7,823 nucleotides of DNA from Neisseriaceae bacterium (lineage in GTDB: Bacteria; Pseudomonadota; Gammaproteobacteria; Burkholderiales; Neisseriaceae). Made by a program: the position numbers and the translations under genes. Shown here piece by piece: positions 6,392-7,823 of this stretch. Position 1 is the stretch's first letter, and each line of letters starts with the position of its first letter. The notes under the pieces were generated by a model. That model worked only from the letters and a program-made list of their open reading frames with translations. It did not search any database and was not told where the DNA came from. The stretch is from the NCBI GenBank assembly GCA_030151665.1, contig JASLDB010000276.1:1-7823 (forward strand). The letters run 5' to 3'.

Positions 6392-6446
6392 AAAAGGCCA
6401 TGCCAATTCAACGTTACAATGTAACCAAGAATAGGCATGGCCTTTT
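6392..6446. terminator. Strong bidirectional intrinsic terminator
   Basis: AAAAGGCCATGCC (6392-6404) and GGCATGGCCTTTT (6434-6446) form a perfect 13-bp stem. The 29-base interior adds ATTC/GAAT (6406-6409 with 6429-6432) and GTTAC/GTAAC (6413-6417 with 6421-6425), so most of the 55 bases can fold into one long hairpin. The + strand ends in four T's and the - strand in six. It lies between convergent genes and should serve both the reductase and the small membrane protein. Confidence 0.85.
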
Positions 6447-6486
6447 GACTAATGATTCTCTTATTTCAACGCTTTGTTATGGGTAT

Positions 6487-6699
6487 TTAACCGTGATGAA
6501 CGGCTTGTTGTTTTTTGTGGTGGCGTAAAAAGCCAATAGCAATAATCACACCCGATACAATCAACATGTCAATCACCGTCAATTGTGCTTGAAAACCAAA
6601 AGCCAATTTGGCTAAGCACACAGCCGGTACCATCACCATCATGAAAATAGCGGTAAAGAAAAAGTGTAAATAATGCTCGTTAAAAAACTTGCCCAACAT
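6487..6699 (-). CDS. Small two-helix membrane protein, unknown function
   Basis: I do not recognise this family. From the ATG at 6699 it encodes 70 residues with two hydrophobic helices, about 12-34 and 42-60, joined by a short linker (AFGFQAQLT). It ends in a basic, His-rich tail (RHHKKQQAVHHG at 59-70), probably on the cytoplasmic side. The open frame continues upstream to a TTG at 6774, but a good promoter (TTGCAT and TATAAA, 17 bp apart) lies inside that extension, so the ATG is the better start. The Shine-Dalgarno is weak (GGAT, 9 bases upstream). It is a single-gene unit that ends at the strong terminator at 6392-6446. Nothing links it functionally to its neighbours. Its existence as a gene is supported by the promoter, the terminator and the coherent membrane topology. 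Confidence 0.7.
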   Translation of the reverse strand: MLGKFFNEHYLHFFFTAIFMMVMVPAVCLAKLAFGFQAQLTVIDMLIVSGVIIAIGFLRHHKKQQAVHHG

Positions 6700-6736
6700 G
6701 ATAAAAATCCAAATCACTGCGTTTGTTAAAAAGGGG

Positions 6737-6765
6737 TTTATACAAGCCTTTATATTAATATGCAA
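6737..6765 (-). promoter_or_regulatory. sigma70-type promoter of the small membrane protein
   Basis: On the - strand TTGCAT (6760-6765) and TATAAA (6737-6742) are separated by 17 bases. Matches to consensus are 4 of 6 at -35 and 4 of 6 at -10. Transcription would start near 6730, about 30 bases before the ATG at 6699. The position decides against the longer TTG-initiated reading of the gene. Confidence 0.6.
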
Positions 6766-6821
6766 ACGAATCAAGAAGAATTTTTACTTTTTTAATCATC
6801 TGTTTGTGCTGTGCAACACAA

Positions 6822-7382
6822 TTAAGGTCGTTGACGCAAAGTCACTGTTGCTTCTGGCAAAATCAAGTTATCTGGCCACTCGGGCAATAAGGTTAATAAC
6901 ATGGTTGGATTTTTGGTTTGGGCACCGTTTAAGTACGTCCATTTTTGCTCGTTTAAAGAGCGAATGGCAATCATCGAGCCATTGACTTCCCCCAAGTTCT
7001 TACTGGTCATAATCGATAAACGAGTGGGAATAATGCACAGTTCTTCATCCCCAGCGATAACATTGTCCAAAGGTTTGTTGATTTCAATTTTTTGGGTACG
7101 CATGCCTTGTTGATCACTATTGATGCGATTGTTTTTTAATAGTGTTTGAAAGGCCTCTTTACCACCTGTTAAAGTAATGAGGGCTGGGTAAGTCTTCGAC
7201 AAAATAATGGCATAATCCTTGTTTTTTAAGCCATCATTCATGGCAACAATATCGCTCTTGATTTGCTCAAAATCTGCTTCACAGCGCAGATTGTCGGTTT
7301 TAAGCATGGTGGCATCAGTGCCTTGTTGTGCCCAAGACAAACTACTGACCAATAAAAAACCAATTCCCAACCCTATTTTCAT
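6822..7382 (-). CDS. Secreted protein of unknown function, possibly NTF2-like
   Basis: This 186-residue protein has a typical signal peptide: residues 1-18 with a hydrophobic core and SWA before QQ, so cleavage after Ala18 is likely and the mature form periplasmic or secreted. No lipobox is present. Two cysteines in the mature part (Cys34, Cys116) could form a disulphide. The pattern of an N-terminal helix, a segment like KNKDYAIILSKTYPALI, a long beta-rich middle and a C-terminal LLPEWPDNLILP resembles small NTF2-fold-like exported proteins. That is an impression of layout, not a firm assignment. The start lies 10 bp after the stop of the lactate dehydrogenase gene, and the Shine-Dalgarno TAAGGGAT overlaps that stop, so the two are probably co-transcribed and translationally coupled. 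No clear terminator follows. Confidence 0.82.
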   Translation of the reverse strand: MKIGLGIGFLLVSSLSWAQQGTDATMLKTDNLRCEADFEQIKSDIVAMNDGLKNKDYAIILSKTYPALITLTGGKEAFQTLLKNNRINSDQQGMRTQKIEINKPLDNVIAGDEELCIIPTRLSIMTSKNLGEVNGSMIAIRSLNEQKWTYLNGAQTKNPTMLLTLLPEWPDNLILPEATVTLRQRP

Positions 7383-7392
7383 ATGCTATCCC

Positions 7393-7823
7393 TTAGCGCA
7401 AAATACTGTTATCAATTTGATTAACATTCGTTTTTCCACAAAATGCCATGCTTAAATCCATTTCTTTATACAATAACGCAATGGCCTTTTCGACCCCAGC
7501 TTGACCATAAGCGCCCAAGCCATAGAGCATAGCCCGACCTGACATTACCCCTTTGGCACCCAATGCGATTGCTTTTAAAATATCTTGTCCTGTACGAATG
7601 CCACTGTCTAAATACACTTCGGTTTGTGTTGCCACTGCTTCAGTAATGTCTGACAATACCCGAATACTAGACGATGCACTGTCTAATTGGCGACCACCAT
7701 GGTTGGACACCACAATCGCATCAGCCCCTGCATCCACTGCACGCTTGGCATCATCGACTTCCATAATGCCTTTGATAATGAGCGGCCCATCCCAGCGCTC
7801 TTTTACCCAAGCCACATCATTCC
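7393..7823 (-). CDS. lldD: FMN-dependent L-lactate dehydrogenase, C-terminal part
   Basis: About 142 C-terminal residues of an FMN-dependent alpha-hydroxy-acid dehydrogenase are visible, and the 5' part lies beyond the right edge. LldD enzymes oxidise L-lactate to pyruvate at the inner membrane and pass electrons to quinone. The active-site block SNHGGRQLD holds the catalytic His and the carboxylate-binding Arg. The upstream IIKG holds the flavin-contacting Lys. The FMN-phosphate region is DSGIRTGQD and then GRAMLYGLGAYGQAGV. The C-terminus (LLYKEMDLSMAFCGKTNVNQI) follows LldD more closely than glycolate or mandelate enzymes. A GTG at 7813-7815 is not a real start, because the frame continues as Asn-Asp before it, as expected within the domain. 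It is the upstream gene of a likely two-gene operon with the secreted protein. Confidence 0.88.
   Translation of the reverse strand, partial: NDVAWVKERWDGPLIIKGIMEVDDAKRAVDAGADAIVVSNHGGRQLDSASSSIRVLSDITEAVATQTEVYLDSGIRTGQDILKAIALGAKGVMSGRAMLYGLGAYGQAGVEKAIALLYKEMDLSMAFCGKTNVNQIDNSILR

Noticed and set aside
6797..6820. Inverted repeat TTGTG ... CACAA after the secreted protein gene as a terminator
   Set aside because: The stem has only 5 pairs and no T-run follows on the - strand. The downstream stretch is A-rich instead.
7813..7815. GTG as the start of a 140-residue protein at the right edge
   Set aside because: The same frame is open to the window end with residues expected in LldD, and the visible part begins inside the catalytic domain, so this is a truncated gene and not a short one.
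1..7823. Neisseria-type DNA uptake sequences, mobile elements, CRISPR or defence genes
   Set aside because: None were seen on reading. All intact genes are housekeeping, sensory or metabolic, and there are no target duplications, transposases or repeat arrays.

Overview
The window is a stretch of ordinary-looking chromosome from a Gram-negative bacterium. The genome is AT-leaning, in the low 40s percent GC by eye. A PmrA/QseB-type two-component system, a Fur-like box, an LldD-type lactate dehydrogenase and a four-helix PepSY reductase suggest a beta- or gammaproteobacterium (Neisseriales or Moraxellaceae-like). I cannot name the genus. The classic Neisseria DNA uptake sequence was not seen. 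There is no tRNA, rRNA, CRISPR array, transposase or phage gene.

Layout from left to right. (1) Bases 1-238 are AT-rich intergenic DNA with a weak inverted repeat, a possible extended -10 promoter and a 19-codon open frame. (2) A class A FAD monooxygenase on + (239-1315) converges on (3) a histidine kinase and response regulator operon on - (1366-3424). (4) The 178-bp divergent region 3425-3602 carries several CTTAAG-type half-sites, including a good match to the PmrA box, and a clear promoter for (5) a small Nudix hydrolase on + (3603-4016). (6) A 133-bp leader with a Fur-like box, a second PmrA-box-like repeat and a long-range inverted repeat precedes (7) a 730-residue PepSY / flavodoxin / ferredoxin-reductase fusion (4150-6342). 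(8) Two tandem hairpins, the second a strong bidirectional terminator, separate it from (9) a 70-residue two-helix membrane protein on -, with its own sigma70-type promoter. (10) Furthest right, on -, are a secreted protein of unknown function (6822-7382) and, 10 bp upstream of it, the C-terminal part of an FMN-dependent L-lactate dehydrogenase running off the window edge. These two look co-transcribed.

How the parts may work together. The strongest inference is a small regulatory circuit. The response regulator belongs to the family that binds two TTAA half-sites with an 11-bp period. Such repeats occur upstream of its own operon and the Nudix gene, and again upstream of the PepSY reductase, where a Fur-like box also lies. 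The reductase looks like an NADPH-driven transmembrane electron path to a periplasmic ferric or ferric-siderophore substrate. The kinase sensor domain has six consecutive aspartates and ExxE motifs, compatible with cation sensing. A combined iron and envelope-signal control of ferric reduction is therefore plausible but unproven. The kinase also has an unusual Pro-to-His change in its H-box.
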